DNA of 64,000 bases from Thiorhodococcus drewsii AZ1 (GCF_000224065.1 NZ_AFWT01000006.1:62001-126000); one strand, 5' to 3'; positions 28,261 to 38,214 are shown, numbered from the stretch's first letter. The notes: generated by a model from the sequence alone, not told the origin. Numbers and translations are program-made.

Positions 28261-29478
28261 TCAATTCAGGACGCGATCCATCGCCCGTTGCAGCTCCGCC
28301 GGCAGCCGCTCAGGGCTCGCGATGATTTGGCGCACCTTCTCCAGTGCCGATGGATTGCCGTGCGCAAGGGCATTGCGCAGATTCTTGAGCATCCAATAGG
28401 CGTCGCCCACCGCGCGCGGCTGATCGCCAGTCCGTATCTCCGCCTCGAAAGCCTCTTCGGCGGGCTTGCGATCGTTCCGATGATCCTGAGTGCCATATTT
28501 GCGACGGTCGCACTCACGGGTGATGACGGCCTCGAACCCTAGAATGGCGGCGCGCACGTAATCGCCTTGGTGTAGATAGAAGCCAGCGAGCCGTCGCTGG
28601 TAGGCCATGAGTCCGGCGCCACGTACCCATTCCAAGCGTTTAGCGAGCGCAGATCGAAACAGCGCCGACACGCCCGTGAGCGGTTCGCCAAGAACTGGCA
28701 GGAAGGTCAGAATGCGGCGGCGGGCGTCGCTCAGATTGAGGGTGCGCTCGAAGAAGGCTGCATCGAGCAGGCATTGCACCTTGTCGGGCGCGACCCCGTC
28801 GGCACACAGCAACGGCGCGAACAAACCGTAATCACCGTTCTGATCGAAGCGGCTCAGGGCATCAAGCCAACGCTCGATGTTCAGCAATCCATCAAGGCGC
28901 AAGACCGGCGTTTCTCCGTTTTCGGTCATGTCGAGCGCACCGTAGTAGATGCCCTCGATGGTCAGACCGCGCACCCGCTCCAGAAAGAACGCCGACAGCG
29001 CGCCGATGGCTGCCAGATGTCGGAAACCATGCGTCAGATCGATGGAGACGTGCCCTTCCGAAACCGATTCGGCGATGCTGTCGAGGATGCGCGCCTGTCC
29101 TTCGGCATCGCGGCCGTAATCGATGAGCCGCAGCAGACAGGGAACGCCCAGCGCACGCTCGACCAAGGGTGTGACCGCATCGAGCAGCGAACCATCGACA
29201 GCGTTCTCGGTTGCGGCCTCGATCAATTTCAGCCTCAACTCCTCATCTTCACCCTCGGTGGCGAACTGCTCGATCAGAACGTCCCACATGCTTCCCGCAG
29301 TCCCCAGCAACACCAACCGAGCCGGAGCAATCACCTCGCGTAACGCCAGACCAAAGAAAGGTGTCGAATGGATGGCTCCATTGGCAAAACGGTAATTGGC
29401 AGTCCGATAACCCGTCTTGGAATCCTGTCGAGCACGTCCGAGAAAACTCACCAAGGTCATCAATGCCTTGTTCGTCAT
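28261..29478 (-). CDS. CARF-HEPN ribonuclease of the DxTHG family (Csx1-like)
   Basis: This 405-residue protein carries the DxTHG signature of TM1812-type CRISPR proteins (SIDLTHGFRHLAAIG, residues 146-159) in a CARF-like N-terminal half. Its HEPN catalytic motif is R368-x4-H373 in LRNALAHGN near the C-terminus. Relatives are RNases activated by cyclic oligoadenylate from Cas10. It lies between cmr1 and the NE0113-type gene in the same transcriptional unit and probably provides the collateral RNase output of this III-B system. Confidence 0.88.
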   Translation of the reverse strand: MTNKALMTLVSFLGRARQDSKTGYRTANYRFANGAIHSTPFFGLALREVIAPARLVLLGTAGSMWDVLIEQFATEGEDEELRLKLIEAATENAVDGSLLDAVTPLVERALGVPCLLRLIDYGRDAEGQARILDSIAESVSEGHVSIDLTHGFRHLAAIGALSAFFLERVRGLTIEGIYYGALDMTENGETPVLRLDGLLNIERWLDALSRFDQNGDYGLFAPLLCADGVAPDKVQCLLDAAFFERTLNLSDARRRILTFLPVLGEPLTGVSALFRSALAKRLEWVRGAGLMAYQRRLAGFYLHQGDYVRAAILGFEAVITRECDRRKYGTQDHRNDRKPAEEAFEAEIRTGDQPRAVGDAYWMLKNLRNALAHGNPSALEKVRQIIASPERLPAELQRAMDRVLN

Positions 29479-29490
29479 AGCGCGTCCTCT

Positions 29491-30690
29491 CTATCGGGAT
29501 CTCTGTGGCTTTGCTGTTGGCAATGGTGCGTACCGAATCGCCTCGGGCGGCAACGCTAACGCGTAGCCGCTCCCGTCCGGCTCCTGGAGCACGAGATACG
29601 GTCGTGCCGCGAGCGCACCCACCTTGTCCCTCAGCATTCGGTTGAGCGTGCTGTTCTTGGTGTTGAAATAGTCAGGCAGCATCCCGTCGCGTAATCCGGC
29701 GGCCCTGAGCGTGCGACTGTCCTCGTCGAGCAATGGATCGATACGTTCCAGCTCGGCGATGAACTGGGCACGATAGTCAGCGCCACGTCCCTCCGGATCC
29801 TTGAAGGTGATTCCGGGCAGCGGTGGAAGACCGGCCTGGGCGCGTCGGGCAAACCATGAGAGAAAGGCCAGTTCGGTTGGGGGAAGCCGGATGATCTGAC
29901 CTCCGGCGCAAATGCGTTTGCCTTGCAGATCGAGGATCAGTTCGTGCTCGGCGAGCGCCTCCTGGACCGCGCTCACGCAGTCTGAAAAGCGTGCGTTGCC
30001 CTCCACGAGGGGGCGGTGATGCGCTGAGCGCAGTCGCACAAAAGGGATCCAGGCCAGATCAACCTTGGCCGTCCGGCAGTCGTAGGCGATCTTCTTGCCT
30101 TCCGGCCCGACATGGATCGGATGCTCCGTTAGGGTCGGGTAATAGAACTCAGGATGGCTCTCAAAGGGCGCTGAGACCAGTACATGCGAAAGCCGGTCCT
30201 GGGGACGACCGAACAGCGAAAGCGCATACCCAACGAAATAGCCCATGCTCTTGCGTCCGCCGGCGATCGAGACATGCAGAGCACTGTCCTCTTGCGCCGT
30301 CAAGCGCCGCACCAGATCGGTGATGAAGTCGGCTGCGCAAACATTTTCGTCGGGAGTGCGGATGTCGTCGAGCCGTTCACCATCGCGGCCAGGGATCACA
30401 TGAATGTGACTTGGGGCAAAGCGAATCGGCGGCAGGTCATATTCACGACGCAACCTTTCCAGCCAACCGATGGCTGGAGATAGCAGATTCAGGCGGGCGT
30501 GGTCTGCACCGGTAGCCGTTGTGATCAAATGGACCTCTGTCGGCAGCGTTCCGGGATTCGAGCGCCATAAGGCATACAAGGTCTCGGTCACGATTTGCGG
30601 CGACAGACCGGTCACGGCTAGCAAGATGCGACGGGGGTAACAATACGATTCGTTTGCGGATGCTCTGTGCTCAATCTGTTCTTGCATCAT
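29491..30690 (-). CDS. NE0113-family CARF protein with C-terminal winged-helix-like domain
   Basis: The N-terminal ~200 residues match the NE0113-type CARF family: ILLAVTGLSPQIVTETLYAL, EVHLITTATGADHARLNLL, HVSIAGGRKSMGYFVGYALS. Members are often annotated as Csm6-like or ring nucleases. There is no RxxxxH HEPN motif. The C-terminal half resembles a winged-helix domain (IRLPPTELAFLSWFARRAQ, then NSTLNRMLRDKVGAL and a terminal hairpin). This hints at a ligand-controlled DNA-binding or ring-nuclease role. AAGGA precedes the chosen ATG at 30690, and it is the first gene of the operon. Confidence 0.75.
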   Translation of the reverse strand: MMQEQIEHRASANESYCYPRRILLAVTGLSPQIVTETLYALWRSNPGTLPTEVHLITTATGADHARLNLLSPAIGWLERLRREYDLPPIRFAPSHIHVIPGRDGERLDDIRTPDENVCAADFITDLVRRLTAQEDSALHVSIAGGRKSMGYFVGYALSLFGRPQDRLSHVLVSAPFESHPEFYYPTLTEHPIHVGPEGKKIAYDCRTAKVDLAWIPFVRLRSAHHRPLVEGNARFSDCVSAVQEALAEHELILDLQGKRICAGGQIIRLPPTELAFLSWFARRAQAGLPPLPGITFKDPEGRGADYRAQFIAELERIDPLLDEDSRTLRAAGLRDGMLPDYFNTKNSTLNRMLRDKVGALAARPYLVLQEPDGSGYALALPPEAIRYAPLPTAKPQRSR

Positions 30691-31321
30691 GTCATGTCCT
30701 TGCATCTGGCATCTCGAGCGCTTCTTCTATGCGTCGAGCCATCCTTATCCTTCATGGCGTCCCGATCGATCTGGTTGCCGGCGTGTCGGTATCCTCGCAC
30801 AGGCTTCAGACCACCGCCGTCATCACAAGCTTGTGACGAAGATCCATGCATCTTGCCGCATGGCGACTTGGTCAACCCCTTGGTCGAAGACATAGGGCCT
30901 CTCGTTGCGGGTCACTGTGACGGCCCCTTCACTCCTAAATGGCAGGGCGTAGGCGCTCAAGCACCCTTGAGAACAGGCATGCGGCAATCAGCGCCCTCCT
31001 CGGCTCCGTGGGTCGCTTGGACAACGCGAGCGACCGACCGCAGACACATGCAAAGACCCTACTCGCCATGCCGGACGCGCGCATTGGCGCCGCGTTCGCT
31101 CTGTGAACTGACCAACAGGTTTAGCCATTGTGGCATGCTAGGGCCGAGAGACCTCGCCCGGCGCAGATCAGGATAGACTGACCCCATGGACCCCGTTTCA
31201 GCACTTCTCGCAAGCTACTTGAATACGGTGACGGAAGCCTTCGACCACATGGATCTCACGCTCAGAGTAGAGTCGGTGGAGCATCAATGCAGGATCACGC
31301 ACTCGCCTACTGAAAACCCGT
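30691..31321. other. Intergenic region upstream of the III-B operon
   Basis: About 630 bp without a convincing gene. It should hold the promoter of the leftward cmr operon. It contains the palindrome TCACAAGCTTGTGA near 30825-30838. A 17-bp stretch at 31118-31134 matches the last 17 bp of the large-array repeat at 14 positions and may be a degenerate relic or chance. A 50-codon open frame (31186-31338, plus strand) has no recognisable motif and only a weak ribosome site. Confidence 0.5.
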
Positions 31322-31609
31322 CTACAAATGGTCGATGAAATCAGCCCCTACCGAGCCACGCATCCGCTTCGAGCTGATCCAATACCACTCGTGCCACTCG
31401 TAATCATCAGGCTCTTTGTCAGAAAGGGAGATCAGCGGCGCATCGAGTTCCGGGTCCCACGGCGGCGCCGGACCGAAAAGCAGCCGGGCGATCAGCGCAA
31501 TGACCGCAAGTCCGACGAAAATAGTCAGCCCGAGCCCACCGGCTAGCAGCGGCATCAGAATGGCCGCCAACAGCCAATTCCACCACTTCCAATGACGAAT
31601 CGAAAACAT
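31322..31609 (-). CDS. Small membrane protein next to traG
   Basis: This 95-residue protein has a long hydrophobic stretch of about 35 residues (WNWLLAAILMPLLAGGLGLT then IFVGLAVIALIARLLFG), enough for one or two membrane helices. An acidic, tryptophan-rich cytoplasmic tail (EPDDYEWHEWYW) follows. GGAGG lies 7 nt before the ATG. It starts 110 bp downstream of traG in the same direction, so it is probably a conjugation accessory protein. I cannot name the family. Confidence 0.65.
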   Translation of the reverse strand: MFSIRHWKWWNWLLAAILMPLLAGGLGLTIFVGLAVIALIARLLFGPAPPWDPELDAPLISLSDKEPDDYEWHEWYWISSKRMRGSVGADFIDHL

Positions 31610-31719
31610 CGCTTTACCTCCAAAACAGGCATCCGATCCAGCGCCTGAAAGCAGTCTAGTCCCGAACGAGAATGGCGTGCCACGACGCACCCTGGGACAA
31701 GCCCAGCCAGCATCGCGAC

Positions 31720-34700
31720 TCACGGCGCGCTCGTCGGTGCTGAGGCGGCGGTGGCCGCCGACTCACCTCCCTGAATCGCGGCCAAACGGTGGACAACGGT
31801 CGTGTAGTCGATCCGCGCGGCATTGTCACCCGTACCCTGGTGATAGCTCTGATTCGACGCATCCTTCGGCAAACCCGCCCAGATCCGTGACAGGTTGTAG
31901 GCAAAGGTGTCGGTCGGCATCTCGCCACCGATCCAGTCATTGACACCGGCATCCCGGGCCAGCACCAGCGCCAGTCGATCTTGCAAGGCTGGCGTGAACT
32001 GCTCGGACCCCGTTAGCTCAAGCCGGTCGGTCAGACCCTCGAGTGTCGACGGGATGAACTGATAACGCCCGATCGCTGACCCGCCGTTCCCTGCATCGAG
32101 CAGTTGCTGTTGAAACGTGCGAACCTCGTTTAGGGTCAGGGTCGATAGATCGACCTGATTCTGATCGACGTGGTCGTACCAGGCGTTGTAGTTGCCGTGC
32201 GACTCCGGGACGGCGATCAGATCGAGCAGTTGCCCCAGATGCCCCTCCGTTACACTCGAGTGCAGCAGAGGGCCAGGCGCACTTGACGGACTGAGCGTCC
32301 CGATCGCGGCAGACTCACCCACTGTGGCAATCGGCATGCTTTGATTGTACTGACCAATGAGGCGCAAATCCGTGTCGTCCCGTCCGACCACGGCACGCTC
32401 GATCAGGGTTGCAATGGCCTCCCCCGACGCGCCGGATTCGGCGATCACGGCTTGACGCTCGGCCAACTGCTCGGTGCCCGGTGGGAAGGCAAAGAGGCTG
32501 GACTCTGATGCCTCGCGATAGAACGCGACCTGGGCAGGCGTCAGACCATAGCCCTCGATCTGCGCCATGCGCGTATCGATCATCGCCGCCCGCGCGGCGC
32601 TCCATCCCGCCGCACTGCCCGCAGCGACGCGACCGGACTCAACCGCCTCGGCAACGCTCCCCCCATTCGACAGGGTCTGCCCGAAGGCCCCAACCGCGCC
32701 GGCGATCTGCTGGCCTACTCCCTCGGCGCCCGCGACCGCCAGAGCACCCGTCTCAGCCGCCCGGATCCACAGCCCACCCATCTCCCGCTGAACGGTCTCG
32801 GCCGCCGGTCGCGGCAGGAACACCCGATAAGCGATCTCCTCCCCGAGCTGCTGATGCGCATCAGCGCGAATCGCGCTCATGTTGGCAAGGTGCTGCTGCG
32901 CGACGGCCGCCGCGCCGCCACTGGCGAATTGCTTAACTGCGGCCGGCGCCTCCCCAAGCATCCTGATGGTTCCATCGGCCGCGACCCGCTGCGTGGTGAG
33001 TCCGCTCATGACCTCCTGCCCAGGATCCTGCACTCCGACAGCAGCGACGCGGGCCTGCGCTCCACCGAATACGGGTCCTTGCATCGTGAGCCCAACCGAT
33101 CCCTCGGGGTCAATGGCCTCAGGCCGGCGCACACCCACCAGTCCGGCGTAGATCGACTGGGCCGTGGCCTCGGCCTGCCGTTTCTCGTCGGTGGTCATCG
33201 CATCGGCGCGTGCTCCGCCATAGAAGCCGAGCAGCAGCCCCATACCCGCAATGGCTCGAGCCTGCTGACGGTCGCCAACGACACCACTGGCCATGAGGGC
33301 GTCAGCCTGGTGGGCCGTATCGCCCGCCAGCCCGAAGCGATCGAGAGTCTGTTCCAAGCGCTCATAGCGCGCTGGGTGTGCCAGAAGCAGACCCGAGGTC
33401 TCCACCGCCCCGAAGCTTCCGCTGGTCCCATACTGCTGCGCGAATTGGGAGGCCCGCTCGACGGAGCGGGACGTCGTGAGCAAATCCTGAGCCTGTTGCG
33501 CGAGCTGAGCCGACTCAGTACGGTTCAGCCCTTCGGTGTAGCTGTCTGACTGCCCCCGTTGGATGTCATAGGCGAGTCCCTCCGCAAAACGCGCCTGGAG
33601 CTGTTGATCCGTCGAAGCCTTTTGAACAGCGGCCTGGGCCATCTCCTGGGCCAAGCCTCTGTCGAGGCCGTACTGCGTCGATAGCTCGCCCGCCAAGCGG
33701 TCGATTCCTTTCGCCGTCTTCGGTACCGCAATTGCTGCTCTGAGAACCGTTCCCATCTGATTGTGCGACAGATGCGAATTCCTGAACCGCTCCGTCAAAT
33801 CTTCACTCGCCGCCAACACAGCCGCATCCGCCCGACTGTAAGAAGCATTAAGCCGCTGCCCCAGCGCATACTGCAAACTGGTCTGGTGATTGGCCGCCGC
33901 CGAGCTCGCCAGCGACTGACTGAGCGAGTAGCTAAAGCTCTCCTGCGCCTGCTCGGCGCTCTGCTCGGCCGAGCGCAGCGTCGCCTGCGCCGAGTGTCCG
34001 AGGTTGAACGACCACAGCAGCCCCGCCGCGCCTGGGGCCACGGTGCCGCCGAGCGCGGTGCGCTGGAGCAGTGGTCCAACGGTCCCGGCCGCCTGCGGCT
34101 GGAGGACATCGGGCGAAGTCAGCTTCTCGTTGACGTGATCGCCGCTCTGCAGCCGTCCCGCCAGGTGGGTCGCCGTGATTGCGCTGCCGTAGATCAGCAT
34201 CAGGCTGATCGCCGGGGTCGAAGCGACCAGCATCCCGCCGGTGGCCAGATAGTCCTGCAGCAGCAGATCGCTCTCGTAGAGCGCGCGGAAGGACGGCAGG
34301 GTCACCCCGGCCTGATCCGACAGGGCCTCGAAAGCCCGCTGTGCGGCGAGGATCAGATAGAGGTTGGTGATCGCCAGGATCGGCAGCCACAGTTGGATCC
34401 AGAGCCCGAAAATCAGATAACGCCCGACCATGGCGATGCCGATGGGTCCCAGCGCCACGGCAAAGGCCATGAAGGGGCCAATGGCGAAGATGAAGCCCTC
34501 GAAGAAGGTCATCATGGGGCGCATGATGCGCACGAACAGCGAGGGCTCGGTCGCCCACTGGCTGTTGCGCTGCTGGATCGCCTGGCTGGTCTGCAAGGCG
34601 GCATTCCATTGGCCGATGTCGGTGTAGTGCTGGATCACCCCACGCTCGAGCATCGGCAGGATCGCGGTCATCACCATGTACTGCTGGGCATCGACCGTGT

Positions 34701-35508
34701 CCTGGGCCAGCGTCGTCAGCGCCGCGCGCACCCGGCTATCGACCGAGCCGCTGTCGATTCCGAGCTTGGCGGCCACCGCCTGCTTGAACTTGGGCAGGAA
34801 TGATGCCGTGGTATAGGCCGAGAGCCGCCCGTAGGCAGCGACACAGGTCAGCTCTTCGGGTGTCTCGCCGAGGATCAGCTTGGTGGTTCCGGTCACGATC
34901 GGCGTCTGGAAGGCTTCGTCCAGCGTGGTCGCCTGGAGCACCGTATCCATGGTCGTGCCATTGATCTTTCGGTCGACCGCATAGAGCACGCAGTCGGCCA
35001 CATAGTTGAGCCAGGACTGTTCGACATCCGCTCCCGTCGTCGGGCTGTTGGCCTCTCCCGTGGTCAGGCGAGACAAGGCCGTCTTGCGCACCGTCGCCAT
35101 CACCTGCAGCGCATCGGCGAAGCCGTGCTCGGTCATGGAGGGTGTCGCGAACGCCTGCTCGAACAGCCGGGTGAGCCCATAGCCCAGATTGGACACGGCC
35201 GAGCCCACCACCGCCGGTCCCAGCGGGACATTGTCGACCACCCGCGCCGAGCCCGAATAGGCGCCCTCGATCGTCACCGACACCTTGGGCACGAACAGCA
35301 GCGAATAGAGCACGAAGGACACCAGCAGTCCCTGGAAGCGGATGCTCTGCGCGCCCTGCAGCAGTCCCTGGAAGGCGATGATCAGGGTCCCGAGCAGAAA
35401 GCCGATCCCGACGAAGCGCACGAAACTGTCGGCGCCGAATAGCATGGCCACCGCATTGAGCACCTGCTCCAGGAACGCCGGATCACCGATGGAATAGATG
35501 GTCCACAT
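31720..35508 (-). CDS. traG: TraG mating-pair protein with C-terminal lysozyme-like domain
   Basis: TraG stabilises mating pairs and helps assemble the F-type conjugation channel. The N-terminal part has several membrane helices, including SFVRFVGIGFLLGTLIIAF and FIFAIGPFMAFAVALGPIGI, as in TraG_N proteins. The long middle is alanine/glutamine-rich and coiled-coil-prone. From about residue 1097 a lysozyme-like domain appears: IAVPESHGNYNAWYD with a candidate catalytic Glu near 1102, then SAIGRYQFIPSTLEGL and LQDRLALVLARDAG. It would open peptidoglycan for the channel. GGAGG precedes the ATG by 8 nt. Confidence 0.9.
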   Translation of the reverse strand: MWTIYSIGDPAFLEQVLNAVAMLFGADSFVRFVGIGFLLGTLIIAFQGLLQGAQSIRFQGLLVSFVLYSLLFVPKVSVTIEGAYSGSARVVDNVPLGPAVVGSAVSNLGYGLTRLFEQAFATPSMTEHGFADALQVMATVRKTALSRLTTGEANSPTTGADVEQSWLNYVADCVLYAVDRKINGTTMDTVLQATTLDEAFQTPIVTGTTKLILGETPEELTCVAAYGRLSAYTTASFLPKFKQAVAAKLGIDSGSVDSRVRAALTTLAQDTVDAQQYMVMTAILPMLERGVIQHYTDIGQWNAALQTSQAIQQRNSQWATEPSLFVRIMRPMMTFFEGFIFAIGPFMAFAVALGPIGIAMVGRYLIFGLWIQLWLPILAITNLYLILAAQRAFEALSDQAGVTLPSFRALYESDLLLQDYLATGGMLVASTPAISLMLIYGSAITATHLAGRLQSGDHVNEKLTSPDVLQPQAAGTVGPLLQRTALGGTVAPGAAGLLWSFNLGHSAQATLRSAEQSAEQAQESFSYSLSQSLASSAAANHQTSLQYALGQRLNASYSRADAAVLAASEDLTERFRNSHLSHNQMGTVLRAAIAVPKTAKGIDRLAGELSTQYGLDRGLAQEMAQAAVQKASTDQQLQARFAEGLAYDIQRGQSDSYTEGLNRTESAQLAQQAQDLLTTSRSVERASQFAQQYGTSGSFGAVETSGLLLAHPARYERLEQTLDRFGLAGDTAHQADALMASGVVGDRQQARAIAGMGLLLGFYGGARADAMTTDEKRQAEATAQSIYAGLVGVRRPEAIDPEGSVGLTMQGPVFGGAQARVAAVGVQDPGQEVMSGLTTQRVAADGTIRMLGEAPAAVKQFASGGAAAVAQQHLANMSAIRADAHQQLGEEIAYRVFLPRPAAETVQREMGGLWIRAAETGALAVAGAEGVGQQIAGAVGAFGQTLSNGGSVAEAVESGRVAAGSAAGWSAARAAMIDTRMAQIEGYGLTPAQVAFYREASESSLFAFPPGTEQLAERQAVIAESGASGEAIATLIERAVVGRDDTDLRLIGQYNQSMPIATVGESAAIGTLSPSSAPGPLLHSSVTEGHLGQLLDLIAVPESHGNYNAWYDHVDQNQVDLSTLTLNEVRTFQQQLLDAGNGGSAIGRYQFIPSTLEGLTDRLELTGSEQFTPALQDRLALVLARDAGVNDWIGGEMPTDTFAYNLSRIWAGLPKDASNQSYHQGTGDNAARIDYTTVVHRLAAIQGGESAATAASAPTSAP

Positions 35509-35604
35509 GCGAGGCGCCTCCAGACGATTGAGGTGGACAGGGTTGGGATGACGCAGGCATACGAGAGGAAAGAAGAGGGCTCGATGCGTGCAGGCCGCGA
35601 GGGA

Positions 35605-37053
35605 TCAGGGCGAGGCGTCGGCCCCAGCCGACGTCTCACCCGGCGCCGCCTGCATCAGATCCAGATAGCTCGGCGCCTTGTACTGAGCGAGCAGATTGCG
35701 GTAGGTCTCCAGCAGCTCGTTGGGATTGCCGTAGCGCTGGGAAAGCGTGCTGTACTCGGTCCAGATGTCGGCGCGCACGGCGTCGAGGTGCTGGAGCAGT
35801 TGGGTGGTGTGGGTGTGCTGCAGGCTGCCGGTCGCCAGACGCACGCTGGTCAGCAGGTCGCGCACCAGGGTCTGGAGCATCTCGACCGCGAGCATGGGCG
35901 CGGCACGGTCGGCGAAGCCCTGGGCCATGCCAGGCTCCAGACGCGCCAGGGTGCGGATCCCGCCGCCCAGTCCAAGCGGCGCGTGCTCCATGAAGCCCTT
36001 CTCCTCGGCGCTCAACTCCTCGACACCGAGGCGGAACTTGTCGATCAGACCGACGCGTGAGGCATCCCCAACCAAAAGGGCACGCACGCGGGGGACCAGC
36101 CCTTCTAGCGCGATCTCAGCCTTGGTCGGATCGCGGCATTCGGAGAGCGAGGCACAGCGCCAGACCACGACCCGTTGAGTCTCCCCTTCCCCGCTGCCGT
36201 ACAGGAGATCGCTCACCGTCAGGGTCGGCGGCAGGAAGGTGGTCGGCAGGTTCACACCACCACCGGGCGCGTCCTTCAGCCCGCCGTCCGCCGAGCCAAC
36301 GATGAGGCTACCGGTGAGACTCATGAGCGCTTCGAGCAACGCCTGGTCACCGTGGCTATACCAGCCCTCGACCTCAGCGTCGGTGAGCGCCTTCCAGACC
36401 AGGTTTCCCTCGAACTGTTTGGCGGCTGCGGCCGGGACTTGCTCATAGACGGTCTCGAGCGGTCCCTTGCCAGTGACGGTCGAGCGGTTCTCGAAGACGT
36501 CCCCCAGCTCATAGAGATCGGCCATCAGACTCGCCTCCCCCACCCGCTTGCCGGTGAGCGCCGAGGCGGTGTCGTTGACGATGCCTTGGGCGAGTTGGCA
36601 GGAACTGCCGAAGAGCTGGTTCATCTGCTGCACCTTCTTCTGCAGCTGCTCAATGATCTCGGCGGCGGAGGGGGCCATGGTGGTCAACGCGAGCTGGAAG
36701 GCATAGCCCGCAGCATTGGAGGCAATCGCGCGCAGCAGGTTGGTGAACTGCTCAACGTTGATGAAGGAGAAAGAGCCGCCGAAGAGATCGATGCCGCCGC
36801 AGCCAGCCTCAAACGAGGGCGGGACGAAGGAGACCAGGTTGGTGTCGACGATGCGGTTGCGCGCGACCACCGATCCGGCCGAGAGCACACCGCGCCGTTG
36901 CCCCATGTGCGCCGTCGGATCGGTCACGTTGACCAGGGTGCCGAACATCGCCTCCATTTCGGCGTCGAGGTCGGCTTGGACGGCGGTGCTGACAACCAAC
37001 GCAAGCGTCACGACGAAGAGCAAGCAACGGTGGCAGATCAAGCGGACAGGCAT
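35605..37053 (-). CDS. traH: TraH conjugative pilus assembly protein
   Basis: This 482-residue protein has a signal peptide (CLLFVVTLALVVSTAVQA) and TraH features: DPTAHMGQRRGVLSAGS, GCGGIDLFGGSFSFIN and a helical region after residue 120. TraH acts in the periplasm with TraF and TraG in F-type pilus extension. GAGG lies 6 nt before the ATG, and the gene begins 8 bp after traF. Confidence 0.93.
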   Translation of the reverse strand: MPVRLICHRCLLFVVTLALVVSTAVQADLDAEMEAMFGTLVNVTDPTAHMGQRRGVLSAGSVVARNRIVDTNLVSFVPPSFEAGCGGIDLFGGSFSFINVEQFTNLLRAIASNAAGYAFQLALTTMAPSAAEIIEQLQKKVQQMNQLFGSSCQLAQGIVNDTASALTGKRVGEASLMADLYELGDVFENRSTVTGKGPLETVYEQVPAAAAKQFEGNLVWKALTDAEVEGWYSHGDQALLEALMSLTGSLIVGSADGGLKDAPGGGVNLPTTFLPPTLTVSDLLYGSGEGETQRVVVWRCASLSECRDPTKAEIALEGLVPRVRALLVGDASRVGLIDKFRLGVEELSAEEKGFMEHAPLGLGGGIRTLARLEPGMAQGFADRAAPMLAVEMLQTLVRDLLTSVRLATGSLQHTHTTQLLQHLDAVRADIWTEYSTLSQRYGNPNELLETYRNLLAQYKAPSYLDLMQAAPGETSAGADASP

Positions 37054-37061
37054 GGCGAACC

Positions 37062-38084
37062 TCAGTCGGTCGGGGGCAATTCGGGAGCGGCGATTAGCCC
37101 ATCACCCGCCACGCGGGAGCGCAGCAGCTCAAGAAAGGCGTCCGGATTCTCGGGGACGCTGAGCGGTGTCTCCGGCCCCCAGTCCAGACTCAAGTCAGCG
37201 ACCAGGGGCTTGGTGTGGGCATAGGCGGCCTCATCGATCCAACCAGCCTCGCGGGCAGCGAGCAGCAGACGCTGCTCCAGATCGCTCAGCGACAGCAGCC
37301 CCTGGGCGATCGGCACGATTCCGTCGGGCGGACGGACCAGGAACAAGGCCGGTGTGGAGATGACGCCAAGTCGGACAGCCTGTCCCGTATCGCGGCCAAA
37401 CTGGGGAAAGCGCCCGTTCGGAAGCGCCCGACCGTCGAGGGCGATCGCCTGCACCCGAATGCCGGTCTGCTCGCTGAGAAGGTGCAGCACCGGTGCCTGG
37501 GCCGCGCAATAGGGACAGTCCGAGCGGTAGAAGAACCAGATCCCCGCCTCGCCCGCGAGGTCCTTCAACACCGCTGCGCGCTGCTGGCCCGCGATGCGAT
37601 TCAGCAGATTGGCGTAGTTGCCCACCGGGTGACGTGTCGTTTCGTCGAGATAGGGATCACTCTGGACGACGCGCTGATAGACGTCAGTGAAGCGCGACGC
37701 CTTGTCGAGGGCGATGCGCTGCAGATAGAGATAGAGCGCGACCTTGGTCGGGGTCGGGTCGTCGATCGCCTGGCGCTGATAGTGCTCCAGATTGGCGCGC
37801 AACCAAGCGGCGGAGAGTGGCGCGGGCTCGGTTGGCGCTGTTTCCGAAGCGGTGTCCTTCTCCGCCGGCTGCGGAATATTGGTCATCACCGGCGCAGACG
37901 GCGGCGGCTCTGTCTCAGGTTGCATCTCGGGTTCCGGCGTCACCGGCGGCTCCGGGGCATACCAGAACCAGCCCTCGGCGCCCCGCTCGTAGAAGCGGAT
38001 CACCTCGGCTGCGGGTGTCGGTCCTGCACCGCTGACGATGAGCAAGACCAAGACAGCGCCGATGGCGCGCTCACCTCGACGCAT
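37062..38084 (-). CDS. traF: TraF periplasmic thioredoxin-like conjugation protein
   Basis: This 340-residue protein has an N-terminal signal sequence (AIGAVLVLLIVSGAGPTPAA), a proline-rich linker and a thioredoxin fold with a C190-P-Y-C193 active site in FFYRSDCPYCAAQ. The cis-Pro region is GVISTPALFLV. TraF proteins assist disulfide formation or assembly of F-type pili. It is upstream of traH and traG, as in SXT/R391-type elements. Confidence 0.92.
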   Translation of the reverse strand: MRRGERAIGAVLVLLIVSGAGPTPAAEVIRFYERGAEGWFWYAPEPPVTPEPEMQPETEPPPSAPVMTNIPQPAEKDTASETAPTEPAPLSAAWLRANLEHYQRQAIDDPTPTKVALYLYLQRIALDKASRFTDVYQRVVQSDPYLDETTRHPVGNYANLLNRIAGQQRAAVLKDLAGEAGIWFFYRSDCPYCAAQAPVLHLLSEQTGIRVQAIALDGRALPNGRFPQFGRDTGQAVRLGVISTPALFLVRPPDGIVPIAQGLLSLSDLEQRLLLAAREAGWIDEAAYAHTKPLVADLSLDWGPETPLSVPENPDAFLELLRSRVAGDGLIAAPELPPTD

Positions 38085-38214
38085 GGTCGCCCCACCCCAT
38101 GCGAGAAGCCTTCGCCGTCACCCGCCCCTCACCATGGTCGAGAACCGATCCCCCAAGCAGGAGACTCGCCAGGGCCAACCAACGACCGGTCGCGACACTG
38201 GAGGGCACGCCCGA

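Noticed and set aside
30667-31176. 169-codon plus-strand frame in the gap before the III-B operon
   Set aside because: No motif, odd composition, and it overlaps the start of the NE0113-type gene on the other strand.
31186-31338. Fifty-codon plus-strand frame before the small membrane protein gene
   Set aside because: Weak ribosome site, no motif, and it overlaps the end of an opposing gene; noted in the intergenic entry only.
33763-34803. Long plus-strand open frame (346 codons) opposite traG
   Set aside because: It is antisense to a well-supported gene, rich in Arg/Gln/Gly/His, has no motif and arises from high GC content.
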